Positions 8,511 through 15,810 of a DNA stretch of 37,619 bases are shown piece by piece. A program made the translations under genes and the position numbers. The stretch's first letter is position 1, and each line of letters opens with the position of its first letter. Source of the stretch: Acidobacteriaceae bacterium (GTDB taxonomy: Bacteria > Acidobacteriota > Terriglobia > Terriglobales > Acidobacteriaceae); assembly GCA_031296355.1 (NCBI GenBank), contig JARLFX010000106.1, positions 1 to 37,619 of the forward strand, given 5' to 3'. Below the pieces are notes generated by a model. It made no database searches and had not been told where the DNA came from. It saw only the letters and a program-made list of their open reading frames with translations.

Positions 8511-9704
8511 TTAGTGCGTGATGGTTGCTTCTGGCATGGATGCATGGGCATGCTCACCCTCTTCCCAGGGAGGCAGCAGCAGCGTAAGACCATACAGGAT
8601 GAACAACGGCAGGATCAGCAGCGCAACCGTCATAATCAGACCTTCGCGGGTGACCAGTGCGACCTTGTAGGTGGTATAGCCCAGAAAGCTCTTGGAGAAG
8701 AGCTGTCCGCCAATCACCACGTTCCAGCGCATGGCGAAGACGCCAATCATGGTGAGTATGCCGGAGACGACATAGATGCGTTTCCGTACTGCCATAGAAA
8801 ATTTTATGACCTGGGTCATGGCCAGCAGGGCAATCGGCAGCAGCGTTCCGATGAGGAGCTGCAGCACGATCTGTGAGAAAAAGAGCTTGGTGTGAACCAT
8901 GAAGTTAAGACTGCGGAACGATTCGTCGGCTTCGTAGATGCGGTGAATCAGGTCCAGCATCTCCAGGCTGAAATCGATCAGGAAGATGTAGAACAGGTAG
9001 CGCGCGATGGTGTCCACGCAGCGGATATCGATAGGTACGTGCCGCAGCCGGGTGGTGAGCATGTAGAGCAACATCACCGCGGCGATGCCAGACACCATGG
9101 CCGAGAAGATGAATACTGCCGGCATCAGGGGCGACGACCACCACGGATTTGCCTTGATGGAGCCGAAGATGAAGCCGACATAGCCGTGCAGAAGAAAGGC
9201 GGAAGGAATGCCGACGATAGTCACGATCCAGCCGACACGCTCATCGACCACCAGGGCTCCAGTGCTGACGTTGTAGGAGCCCAGCGTCATGATGCGGTAG
9301 ATCCAGCGAGTCCATTTACCTGCGGTCTGCGCCTTTGCCACGATCTCGCTGCGGTAGTCCAGCCATATCTCAAACACCAGGACAGCCATCAGGTACCAGA
9401 GATAGACATAGCCGAACATGGCCATGGCTGAGGTGCTGTGCGGCGTAAAGTACATCTCATAGGAACGTTCCGGATGCCCCAGGTGAAGCTGCAACGGCAG
9501 CGGAGCCACGATCAGAAAGGCAAGGGCGGTAAGCAGCGCCAGCCGGTAGGTAGGACGCACCGCCTCCACCTGAAAGACCCGCATCAGCGACGCCAGAATG
9601 AATGCGCCGGCCACCAGTCCGGTAATGTAAGGATAAAGAACGATCAGCACGCTCCAATAGAGCGTTACTTCGTTGGGATACATATAGCCTTCAACGCCGG
9701 TCAT
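8511..9704 (-). CDS. NrfD/PsrC-type integral membrane quinone subunit
   Basis: 397-residue polytopic membrane protein with about eight or nine hydrophobic helices (first at about 13-40), typical of the NrfD/PsrC/HybB family. These proteins form the membrane anchor that exchanges electrons with menaquinol or ubiquinol and pass them to a periplasmic four-cluster iron-sulfur protein. LHLGHPER (about 73-80) after the second helix is a family hallmark. It is the third gene of an operon with the iron-sulfur protein (stop at 9752, 47-bp gap with a stop-codon hairpin) and the tetraheme cytochrome. Its own ribosome site (GGGGA upstream of ATG 9704) is clear. Direction of electron flow and terminal partner are unknown; no catalytic subunit is encoded nearby. 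Confidence 0.85.
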   Translation of the reverse strand: MTGVEGYMYPNEVTLYWSVLIVLYPYITGLVAGAFILASLMRVFQVEAVRPTYRLALLTALAFLIVAPLPLQLHLGHPERSYEMYFTPHSTSAMAMFGYVYLWYLMAVLVFEIWLDYRSEIVAKAQTAGKWTRWIYRIMTLGSYNVSTGALVVDERVGWIVTIVGIPSAFLLHGYVGFIFGSIKANPWWSSPLMPAVFIFSAMVSGIAAVMLLYMLTTRLRHVPIDIRCVDTIARYLFYIFLIDFSLEMLDLIHRIYEADESFRSLNFMVHTKLFFSQIVLQLLIGTLLPIALLAMTQVIKFSMAVRKRIYVVSGILTMIGVFAMRWNVVIGGQLFSKSFLGYTTYKVALVTREGLIMTVALLILPLFILYGLTLLLPPWEEGEHAHASMPEATITH

Positions 9705-9743
9705 GGTCTTCCCCTGTCTCCTGCAAGCAACTCAATTACCCAA

Positions 9744-9762
9744 CCGTGCGCCTAGCGCACGG
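9744..9762. promoter_or_regulatory. Intercistronic hairpin with a stop codon in its loop
   Basis: CCGTGCGC (9744-9751) and GCGCACGG (9755-9762) are perfect 8-bp complements. The 3-nt loop (9752-9754) is the TAG stop codon of the iron-sulfur gene on the minus strand. The hairpin lies 40 bp before the NrfD-like start and could adjust the expression ratio of the two subunits. The function is inference. Confidence 0.5.
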
Positions 9763-10486
9763 AGCCATCCAGCTCGTTGTAGAAGACCTTGGCGCCGGTT
9801 GCCATCTGTGGCTTCAGGACCTGCACGTTGTGCGTCTTCAGGAATGCATGGATCGGATCGTTAGGATTCTTCAAATCCGCCAGTTGCCGCGCTCCGGTCG
9901 GGCAGGCCTCGCAGCATGCCGTGGTCAATCCCTTGGTGATGCGGTGATAGCAGAGCGTGCACTTGTCCGCGACCTTCTTCTCCGGGTGGATGTAGCGGCA
10001 GCCATAGGGACATGCCTGCACGCAGTACGCGCAGCCCAGGCAATACTTCTGGTCCACCATGACTACGCCATCCGGTGTGATAAAGGTGGCTCCAACCGGA
10101 CAGACCTGAGTGCATGGCGAGTCGGCGCAGTGGTTGCACAGCTTGGGCACAAAGAAATATTTCCCGGCATCTTCCTGAACAACCGGGAATCCTTCTTTGC
10201 CGCCGTCGGGCGAGATCACCTCAGGATAGGCCAGCTCAGTATCTGTAACGTGGTAGCGTTCCACCCAGGTTCTGAAGAAGCCGTCGGGAACATCATTTTC
10301 CGCCTGGCAGGCCCGCACACAGTTGCCGCAGCCGATGCACTTGGGGATGTCGATGAGCATGCTCCACCAGTGCTCCTTCATGGCATAGTTGGGTGCTTCC
10401 TCCGGAGTTCCGGCCAGCACATATTTCCAGGCAATGGCCGCCGCAGGGAGCAAAACCAGCATCCGGCGCCGGGATAGGTGGGTCAT
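9752..10486 (-). CDS. Periplasmic 4x[4Fe-4S] electron-transfer subunit (DmsB/HybA/NrfC-like)
   Basis: 244 residues from ATG 10486, which overlaps the cytochrome stop (ATGA, 10483-10486). The N-terminus SRRRMLVLLPAAAIAW is a Tat-like signal or signal anchor. Four cysteine groups follow in the standard order: CIGCGNCVRAC, CNHCADSPCTQVC, CLGCAYCVQACP and CTLC with a later CCEACP, enough for four [4Fe-4S] clusters as in DmsB, TtrB, NrfC and HybA. The role is to relay electrons between the NrfD-like membrane protein and the tetraheme cytochrome. The open frame extends upstream to 10759 but that part is out of frame within the cytochrome gene, so the overlapping ATG was chosen. Confidence 0.88.
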   Translation of the reverse strand: MTHLSRRRMLVLLPAAAIAWKYVLAGTPEEAPNYAMKEHWWSMLIDIPKCIGCGNCVRACQAENDVPDGFFRTWVERYHVTDTELAYPEVISPDGGKEGFPVVQEDAGKYFFVPKLCNHCADSPCTQVCPVGATFITPDGVVMVDQKYCLGCAYCVQACPYGCRYIHPEKKVADKCTLCYHRITKGLTTACCEACPTGARQLADLKNPNDPIHAFLKTHNVQVLKPQMATGAKVFYNELDGSVR

Positions 10487-10953
10487 TTTGTACCTCCAGA
10501 TGTCAGCGCCGGTGAATGGGGCTGATGGCAGGTCTCGCAGGGGAGGCCGTTGGAATGATCTGCCGAGACGACCTGCGGAAAGTTCTTTGGCCGGGCCGCG
10601 CTTGCCTCGTGGCAGCGGACGCACAGCAGGGCGGTATCCAGTTTGGGTGGCGTTATGGAAGGGTCGGCGGCGTGGTTGGCGAGCGGTCCGTGACAGGCTT
10701 CGCAATGGAGTTGTGCATGCTTGCCGGTGGACTTCACCGCTACGACATCGGCATGACATGCCTCGCAGGCTTCGTGGCCGGCAAAGTGAATAGGCCGTCC
10801 TGCTACGTCGCTGATTGCGTTTCCGCGATAGTGGCCGTACTGCCCGAAGCTGCGCGGAACCACGAAGCCGCGAACTCCCCAGAACACCAGAAAGCCGATG
10901 ACAAACAGCGCTGCAAACCGGTAAAGATGTGATGCATCGCGAAAGCTACCCAC
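10483..10953 (-). CDS. Membrane-anchored tetraheme cytochrome c
   Basis: 156 residues from GTG 10953. A single hydrophobic segment near residues 12-28 (FAALFVIGFLVFWGVRGFVV) acts as an uncleaved anchor. Four CxxCH heme-c motifs follow at about Cys63-His67, Cys84-His88, Cys111-His115 and Cys139-His143; additional histidines could be the distal ligands. The size and spacing resemble cytochrome c3/NapC-NrfH-like small multiheme proteins. It is first in an operon with the iron-sulfur and NrfD-like subunits. The start is uncertain: a TTG at 10992 would add 13 residues, but GTG 10953 has an AGGGGG ribosome site 9 nt upstream. That site is the 3' arm of a 10-bp inverted repeat. A CRP-like site lies upstream at 11066-11081. 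Confidence 0.82.
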   Translation of the reverse strand: MGSFRDASHLYRFAALFVIGFLVFWGVRGFVVPRSFGQYGHYRGNAISDVAGRPIHFAGHEACEACHADVVAVKSTGKHAQLHCEACHGPLANHAADPSITPPKLDTALLCVRCHEASAARPKNFPQVVSADHSNGLPCETCHQPHSPALTSGGTK

Positions 10954-10961
10954 TCGGCCTT

Positions 10962-11014
10962 GCCCCCTTCGTGATCCTGTTAGAAGACGCAAGCAAATCC
11001 ATCCCGAAGGGGGC
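10962..11014 (-). promoter_or_regulatory. Leader hairpin that would cover the cytochrome ribosome site
   Basis: On the minus strand GCCCCCTTCG (11014-11005) and CGAAGGGGGC (10971-10962) are perfect 10-bp complements with a 33-nt loop. The 3' arm contains the AGGGGG ribosome site of the GTG start at 10953. The promoter predicted from the CRP-like site would start transcription near 11031, so the whole hairpin would be in the leader. Translational control by this structure is inference. If translation starts at TTG 10992, part of the hairpin would be coding. Confidence 0.4.
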
Positions 11015-11065
11015 GATGGAGATTGCTGCCATTCAGATAAATACAGAGACAGGAATGCGCCTGTA

Positions 11066-11081
11066 TGTGACCCCCATCACG
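11066..11081. promoter_or_regulatory. CRP/FNR-like site of the cytochrome operon
   Basis: TGTGA-CCCCCA-TCACG matches TGTGA-N6-TCACA at 9 of 10 positions. The minus-strand -10-like TATTTA (11038-11043) is centred 33 bp from the site centre, matching class II activator geometry. It lies about 120 bp before the cytochrome start. Confidence 0.55.
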
Positions 11082-11222
11082 ACGACAATGGACACATCAC
11101 AGCGCTAACGGACCACGTCACCAATAAGGTCATGCAGGAGAGATATGCATTGCGGAGAAATGGAATTCGGGGCAATTAAAAACGAAAGCTACGCTACCAA
11201 ATCCAAAATATTTTTGCAGTCA

Positions 11223-11268
11223 CTTAGTGGCACGGAAATACCACTAAGCGGAAAATGTGTACCACTAT
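11223..11268. repeat. CCACTA direct/inverted repeat block in AT-rich DNA
   Basis: CTTAGTGG (11223-11230) is inverted at 11241-11248 (CCACTAAG). A related unit, CGGAAA followed by TACCACTA, occurs twice in direct orientation (11233-11247 and 11249-11268). Tandem degenerate units of this kind are known at ends of some insertion sequences (IS21-like), so this may be the worn terminus of a lost element. No transposase remnant was found. Confidence 0.4.
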
Positions 11269-11374
11269 TTGCCATTTTTCACTGTTTTTCAACAAAAAAG
11301 CGTACCCGTGAAATCACCGTAAAGGTACCGTTGTTGACCGCCAAAAAGTCGTCAGAATGCACGGACATTTACCG

Positions 11375-12136
11375 TCAAATCGCCTCGCCCATGCTCACAT
11401 AATCGATACGTTCAAACAGCTCACTGCGGTACTGCGCCCGCTCTTCCTCTTCCACTGCCAGAGAATTCTCAGGCTCAACCTGTTGATTCAACTGTATTTG
11501 TCCATCGAGGCATTCCACCCGCGCCCGCAGTTTTTTCAACTCATCCGCCAGCGCAATAATCACGTCCGAGAGCGGATCCTGCACATCATGCGGATCCGTA
11601 ATCAGCACCCGTTTTCCGCGCTGATAGATGATGTGCCCAGGCACTCCAACCACGGTTGAGTCTGGCGGAACATCGCGCAACACCACAGAACCCGCGCCAA
11701 CACGGGAGTTTTCGCCGACGGTGATATTGCCGAGAATATTGGCATTATTGCCGACAAAGACGCCGTCCAGCAGCGTCGGATGCCGCTTCCCCTTGTCCTT
11801 CCCCGTGCCACCCAACGTAACTCCTTGATATAGAGTCACATCGGAGCCGACCACAGCCGTCTCGCCAATAACCACGCCCATCCCATGGTCGATGATTAAA
11901 CGCCTGCCCAGCCGCGCTCCTGGATGGATCTCAATCCCCGTCCAGAAGCGCGTGGCCTGTGAAAGCACACGTGCAGCAAGTTTAAATTTTCTGCACCAGA
12001 GCCAGTGTTGAACACGGTGCGCCCATATCGCCCACAGTCCGGGCGAGCAGAGCACAACCGTAAGCCGCGATGTAGCGGCTGGGTCGCGCTCCATCACGCA
12101 CTGTATATCTTCGCCGGCTCGTTGCAGAAAGTTCAT
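11375..12136 (-). CDS. cysE: Serine O-acetyltransferase
   Basis: 253-residue enzyme making O-acetylserine from L-serine and acetyl-CoA, the first step of cysteine synthesis. A helical N-terminal part leads into a left-handed beta-helix of hexapeptide repeats (about 84-190). Diagnostic motifs are [42 protein letters not shown] and the cofactor-binding GAGSVV. Length is close to bacterial CysE/EpsC enzymes. An extra 55-residue tail follows the beta-helix. The ATG overlaps the stop of cysK (12133-12136), so the last two steps of cysteine synthesis are translationally coupled and probably co-transcribed from the cysK side. Confidence 0.95.
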   Translation of the reverse strand: MNFLQRAGEDIQCVMERDPAATSRLTVVLCSPGLWAIWAHRVQHWLWCRKFKLAARVLSQATRFWTGIEIHPGARLGRRLIIDHGMGVVIGETAVVGSDVTLYQGVTLGGTGKDKGKRHPTLLDGVFVGNNANILGNITVGENSRVGAGSVVLRDVPPDSTVVGVPGHIIYQRGKRVLITDPHDVQDPLSDVIIALADELKKLRARVECLDGQIQLNQQVEPENSLAVEEEERAQYRSELFERIDYVSMGEAI

Positions 12137-13104
12137 AGGGTAACGGTAGAGGTTTTGGTGTTCAGCGCTTCCTGTCGCAGTTCATCGAACAGGATGGTGG
12201 AGAGATAGCGCTCGCCGAAGCTGGGGATGATGACGACGATGAGCTTGCCGGCATTCTTCGGGTCGCGTGCCAGTTCGAGTGCGGCATGAACGGCTGCGCC
12301 GGAGGAGATGCCGACTAGCAGACCTTCTTCCTTGGGCAGGCGACGGGCCATGTTGATGGCATCGTCGTTGCTGACCTGGATGATCTGATCGATCAGTTCG
12401 GTCTTCAGCACCTTGGGCACAAACCCTGCGCCAATGCCCTGAATCTTGTGCGGGCCGGGCTTGCCGCCGGAGAGCACAGGGCTGTCAGTCGGTTCCACTG
12501 CAACCGTCCAGAAGTCAGGCTTCTTGCTCTTCATGTATTCGCTGATGCCGGTGAGCGTACCGCCGGTGCCGACGCCGGAGACGAGGATGTCTGCCTTGCC
12601 ATCGGTATCATTCCATATCTCGGGGCCGGTGGTGGCGAAGTGAATCGCTGGATTGGCTGGGTTGTTGAATTGCTGCAGCATGTAGCCGTTTGGGGTTTCG
12701 CGGAGCAGCTCTTCTGCCTTGGCGATGGCGCCCTTCATGCCGTTGGGGCCGGGGGTGAGCACGATCTTTGCGCCGAAGGCCAGCAGCAGGATGCGGCGCT
12801 CCACGCTCATCGTCTCCGGCATGGTCAGGATGATGTCATAGCCCTTCACCGCTGCGACGAAGGCTAGCGCAATGCCAGTATTGCCGCTGGTGGGTTCGAT
12901 GAGAACGGTTTTACCGGGGGCGATCTTGCCTTCGCGCTCCGCGGCGTCGATCATGGCGAAGCCAATGCGGTCTTTCACGCTATTGACGGGGTTCGAGCTC
13001 TCGAGCTTGGCGATGACAGTGGCACCGCAACCAGCGGTGACGCGATTGAGCTTGACGAGCGGCGTACGCCCAATGAGATCAATGACGCTCTCTGCGATAT
13101 TCAT
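12133..13104 (-). CDS. cysK: Cysteine synthase A (O-acetylserine sulfhydrylase)
   Basis: 323-residue PLP enzyme that makes L-cysteine from O-acetylserine and sulfide. Lys44 in NSVKDRIG is the Schiff-base lysine. TSGNTG (about 71-76) is the substrate loop and the [10 protein letters not shown] motif (about 176-185) grips the PLP phosphate. The family-typical length and full motifs leave little doubt. ATG 13104 is preceded by a strong GGAGG at 6-nt spacing. First gene of the cysK-cysE pair, divergent from malic enzyme across a 298-bp region. Confidence 0.96.
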   Translation of the reverse strand: MNIAESVIDLIGRTPLVKLNRVTAGCGATVIAKLESSNPVNSVKDRIGFAMIDAAEREGKIAPGKTVLIEPTSGNTGIALAFVAAVKGYDIILTMPETMSVERRILLLAFGAKIVLTPGPNGMKGAIAKAEELLRETPNGYMLQQFNNPANPAIHFATTGPEIWNDTDGKADILVSGVGTGGTLTGISEYMKSKKPDFWTVAVEPTDSPVLSGGKPGPHKIQGIGAGFVPKVLKTELIDQIIQVSNDDAINMARRLPKEEGLLVGISSGAAVHAALELARDPKNAGKLIVVIIPSFGERYLSTILFDELRQEALNTKTSTVTL

Positions 13105-13402
13105 GAAATGCCTCCAGATTGTCTTGATAAAAGATTACCGCGACTGCCGACTTGCTGCAGAAAACAGCAGTTTGGGAGACGCAAAAATGAGGCTGGCCGG
13201 GTGCTATGTGTCTTGTAACCAGTTGAATACCATCATAGGCCCGTCTCGCGTGCGCGCCATCACATTCCAAGACATATTGCGTGTGCTTCAATCATCCCCA
13301 ATATGCCGTCCTGCAAGCTCTACGGCTGCAAAAAGCCGCGCGGTGCCGGGCTGCAATCGCATGGGAGAGTAAGCCCTCCCAGCCAAGGGGACGACGTAAA
13401 CG
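13105..13402. other. Divergent promoter region cysK/malic enzyme
   Basis: No gene supported. Small inverted repeats are visible: CGGCT-AGCCG (about 13332-13347) and GGGAG-CTCCC (about 13364-13381), the latter just before the malic enzyme ribosome site. No clear -35/-10 pair and no CRP-like TGTGA-N6-TCACA site was seen. A 70-residue minus-strand frame (13079-13291) looks like noise. Confidence 0.4.
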
Positions 13403-14716
13403 ATGAACTTTGATCAAGAATCACTTGAGTACCACTCCTCCTTCCCTCCGGGGAAGATCGCGGTCATTGCGACCAAGCCATGCCTGACCCAGAACGATCT
13501 GAGCATGGCCTATACCCCCGGCGTAGCCGCACCGTGCCTGGAGATCCACAAAGATCCGGAACTGGTCTATAAGTACACGGCGAAGGCGAACCTGGTGGCG
13601 GTGGTTTCCAATGGAACCGCAGTTCTGGGACTGGGCAACATCGGACCGGCGGCAGGTAAGCCGGTGATGGAAGGCAAGGGCATCCTGTTCAAGAGGTTTG
13701 CTGACATCGATGTGTTCGATATTGAGCTGGACGCAAATGATCCGCAGGACGTGATCCGCGCCTGCCAGATGATGGAGCCGACCTTTGGCGGCATCAATCT
13801 GGAAGATATCAAGGCGCCGGAGTGCTTCCTGATTGAAGAGACGCTGAAGGCCACCATGAAGATCCCTGTCTTCCATGATGACCAGCACGGCACGGCGATC
13901 ATTGCCGGAGCCGCGTTCATCAACGGGATGGAAGTGGCAGGCAAGGATATTGCCAAGGCGAAGATCGTGGTAAACGGTGCTGGTGCAAGCGCGATCTCAT
14001 GCGCAACGCACTTCATCAGCCTGGGTGCGTCACCGGAAAACATCCTGATGTGCGATTCCAAGGGCGTGTTGTATGAGGGCCGCACCGAGGGCATGAATAA
14101 GTATAAGGCGCGCTTTGTGCGCAAGACCGATGCGCGTACGCTGGCGGATGCCTTTGTGGGCGCGGACGTCTTCATGGGCCTCTCGACCGCGGATTGCGTA
14201 ACCCCGGCGATGCTGCTGACCATGGCACCGACTCCGCTGATCTTTGCCATGGCCAATCCGAATCCGGAGATCGAGTACTCACTGGCGATCGCAACGCGGC
14301 CTGATGCGATTGTGGCGACGGGGCGCTCGGACTATCCGAACCAGGTGAACAATGTGTTGGGCTTCCCGGCGATCTTCCGCGGTGCGCTGGACGCGCGCGC
14401 AACCGGCATCAATCAGGAGATGAAGCTGGCGGCTACGCGCGCGCTGGCTGCGCTGGCGAAGTTGCCGGTTCCTGAATCCGTATGCAAGATCTACGGATGC
14501 CAGAACATCAGCTTCGGCAAGAACTACATTATTCCGAAGCCGTTCGATCCGCGCGTAGTGCCGCTGGAAGCTTCAGCGGTAGTGGAAGCGGCGATGAAGT
14601 CAGGCGTGGCGCGCATTCAGCTCGATCTGGATGCGTACCGTGCAAGCCTGGAGAAGCGGCTGAATATTGAGACCGCGCTTGAGGTTGCAGAGCTTGAAGA
14701 GACGTTTGCCAAGTAA
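13403..14716 (+). CDS. NAD(P)-dependent malic enzyme, short form
   Basis: 437-residue oxidoreductase decarboxylating malate to pyruvate with NAD(P) and a divalent metal. The N-terminal part has the [10 protein letters not shown] motif with candidate catalytic Tyr37 and the MEGKG motif with candidate Lys92. [10 protein letters not shown] and FHDDQHGTA (metal/substrate, about 151-160) follow. The nucleotide-binding [11 protein letters not shown] segment starts near 193. It lacks the C-terminal phosphotransacetylase-like domain of the long MaeB type. It starts at ATG 13403 after AGGGGA and ends at a strong bidirectional hairpin. The product pyruvate is also the substrate or product of the PPDK encoded 4 kb downstream. 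Confidence 0.94.
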   Translation: MNFDQESLEYHSSFPPGKIAVIATKPCLTQNDLSMAYTPGVAAPCLEIHKDPELVYKYTAKANLVAVVSNGTAVLGLGNIGPAAGKPVMEGKGILFKRFADIDVFDIELDANDPQDVIRACQMMEPTFGGINLEDIKAPECFLIEETLKATMKIPVFHDDQHGTAIIAGAAFINGMEVAGKDIAKAKIVVNGAGASAISCATHFISLGASPENILMCDSKGVLYEGRTEGMNKYKARFVRKTDARTLADAFVGADVFMGLSTADCVTPAMLLTMAPTPLIFAMANPNPEIEYSLAIATRPDAIVATGRSDYPNQVNNVLGFPAIFRGALDARATGINQEMKLAATRALAALAKLPVPESVCKIYGCQNISFGKNYIIPKPFDPRVVPLEASAVVEAAMKSGVARIQLDLDAYRASLEKRLNIETALEVAELEETFAK

Positions 14717-14733
14717 GTACATCGCATAGAAAT

Positions 14734-14775
14734 AAAGCGGCGGCGGGAAGCGAAACTGCTTCCCGCCGCCGCTTT
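14734..14775. terminator. Bidirectional terminator, malic enzyme / hydrolase
   Basis: Perfect 18-bp stem: AAAGCGGCGGCGGGAAGC (14734-14751) with its complement (14758-14775) around a 6-nt loop, followed by TTTGTTGTTT on the plus strand and A-rich on the other side. It serves both convergent genes. Confidence 0.9.
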
Positions 14776-14806
14776 GTTGTTTAACGCTGAGCTGGTGTTG
14801 GTTGGG

Positions 14807-15628
14807 CTATGCTTTCAGAAATTCGAGCAGAGCGGCGTTGATCTGGTCGGCGAGCGTAGTGCACATGCCATGCGGTCCGCCAGGGATGACCTTCAGCGTT
14901 GCGTTCTTGACGAGCTTTGCAGTGAGCATTGCAGAATCTTCAATGGGTACGATCTGATCGGCGTCTCCATGCAGAACGAGCGTGGGGACATCGATCTTCT
15001 TGAGGTCTTCCGTGAAATCAGTCTCAGAGAATGCCTTGATGCAGTCGTACGATGCAATGACGGAGGACTGCATGCCCTGTAGCCAGAAAGAATCGCGCAC
15101 TCCTTGCGAAGGCTTCGCATCCGCCTTGTTGTAGCCGTAGAAGGGAGTGGTCAGGTCCTTGAAGAACTGTGATCGGTCGGCGACGACGCCGGCGCGGATG
15201 CCGTCAAATACAGAAATCGGCAGGCCGCCGGGAGTCTTCTCTGTCTTGAGCATGAGCGGCGGCACTGCGCCAATCAGAACGGCTTTGGCGACGCGTGCGC
15301 TGCCGTGACGGCCGATGTAGCGTGCAACTTCGCCGCCACCGGTGGAGTGACCGACCAGGGTAGCGCCCTTAATATCGAGATAATCGAGAAGCTCGGCAAG
15401 GTCGTCCGCGTAGGTATCCATGTTGTTGCCCTGCCAGGGCTGGCTTGAACGGCCATGGCCGCGGCGGTCATGCGCGATGACGCGGTAGCCGTGCTGACCG
15501 AGAAACAACATCTGGGCATCCCATGCGTCGGCGTTCAACGGCCAGCCGTGGGAAAACACGACCGGGGTACCTACGCCCCAATCCTTGTAATAGATTGCTG
15601 TTCCATCTTTGGTGGTGAATGTAGCCAT
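14807..15628 (-). CDS. Alpha/beta hydrolase, chloroperoxidase/arylesterase type
   Basis: 273-residue alpha/beta-hydrolase of the cofactor-free haloperoxidase (perhydrolase)/arylesterase family. The nucleophile elbow is GHSTGG with Ser95, the acid probably Asp224 in HGDADQIVP, and the base His253 in GGPHGM. FSHGWP (25-30) forms the oxyanion hole region and [10 protein letters not shown] is family-typical. Length matches family members almost exactly. No signal peptide, so it is likely cytoplasmic. ATG 15628 follows AAGGAGA. It is a single-gene unit between two terminators. Natural substrate unknown. Confidence 0.92.
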   Translation of the reverse strand: MATFTTKDGTAIYYKDWGVGTPVVFSHGWPLNADAWDAQMLFLGQHGYRVIAHDRRGHGRSSQPWQGNNMDTYADDLAELLDYLDIKGATLVGHSTGGGEVARYIGRHGSARVAKAVLIGAVPPLMLKTEKTPGGLPISVFDGIRAGVVADRSQFFKDLTTPFYGYNKADAKPSQGVRDSFWLQGMQSSVIASYDCIKAFSETDFTEDLKKIDVPTLVLHGDADQIVPIEDSAMLTAKLVKNATLKVIPGGPHGMCTTLADQINAALLEFLKA

Positions 15629-15710
15629 GGGTCTATCTCCTTATGCAGCGTGCGATGCAATGTGATGGCGCTATGGAATAAGAGTCACTTTAGCGGGTAC
15701 GCGTTGCAAA

Positions 15711-15744
15711 AAAATAACCGCAGCCCGGAGGCTGCGGTTATTTT
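15711..15744 (-). terminator. Rho-independent terminator of hppA
   Basis: AAAATAACCGCAGCC (15711-15725) pairs perfectly with 15730-15744 over a 4-nt loop. On the minus strand the stem ends in a run of T. It lies about 70 bp after the hppA stop. Confidence 0.88.
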
Positions 15745-15810
15745 CTGTTGCAACTGATTCCTGCGGGGAGGGTTTGAGCAGTTTCGCTCAAGACCCACCC
15801 AAAGCAACTG

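Larger units (their letters stand above)
10954..11374. other. Gene-free promoter region of the cytochrome operon with an AT-rich island
   Basis: The left part (10954-11100) holds the leader hairpin, a -10-like TATTTA (11038-11043, minus strand) and the CRP-like site. The right part (about 11150-11375) is much more AT-rich than the rest of the window and contains CCACTA repeats. An 85-residue frame at 11145-11402 has a ribosome-site-like GGAG but a low-complexity, unfamiliar product and runs into cysE antisense; it is not called as a gene. Confidence 0.55.

Noticed and set aside
11145..11402. 85-residue open frame with a GGAG before its ATG
   Set aside because: Lies in the AT-rich island, product unlike any protein I know and without domain character, and its end overlaps cysE antisense.
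13079..13291. 70-residue minus-strand frame upstream of cysK
   Set aside because: No ribosome site, overlaps the cysK start, and no recognisable sequence.
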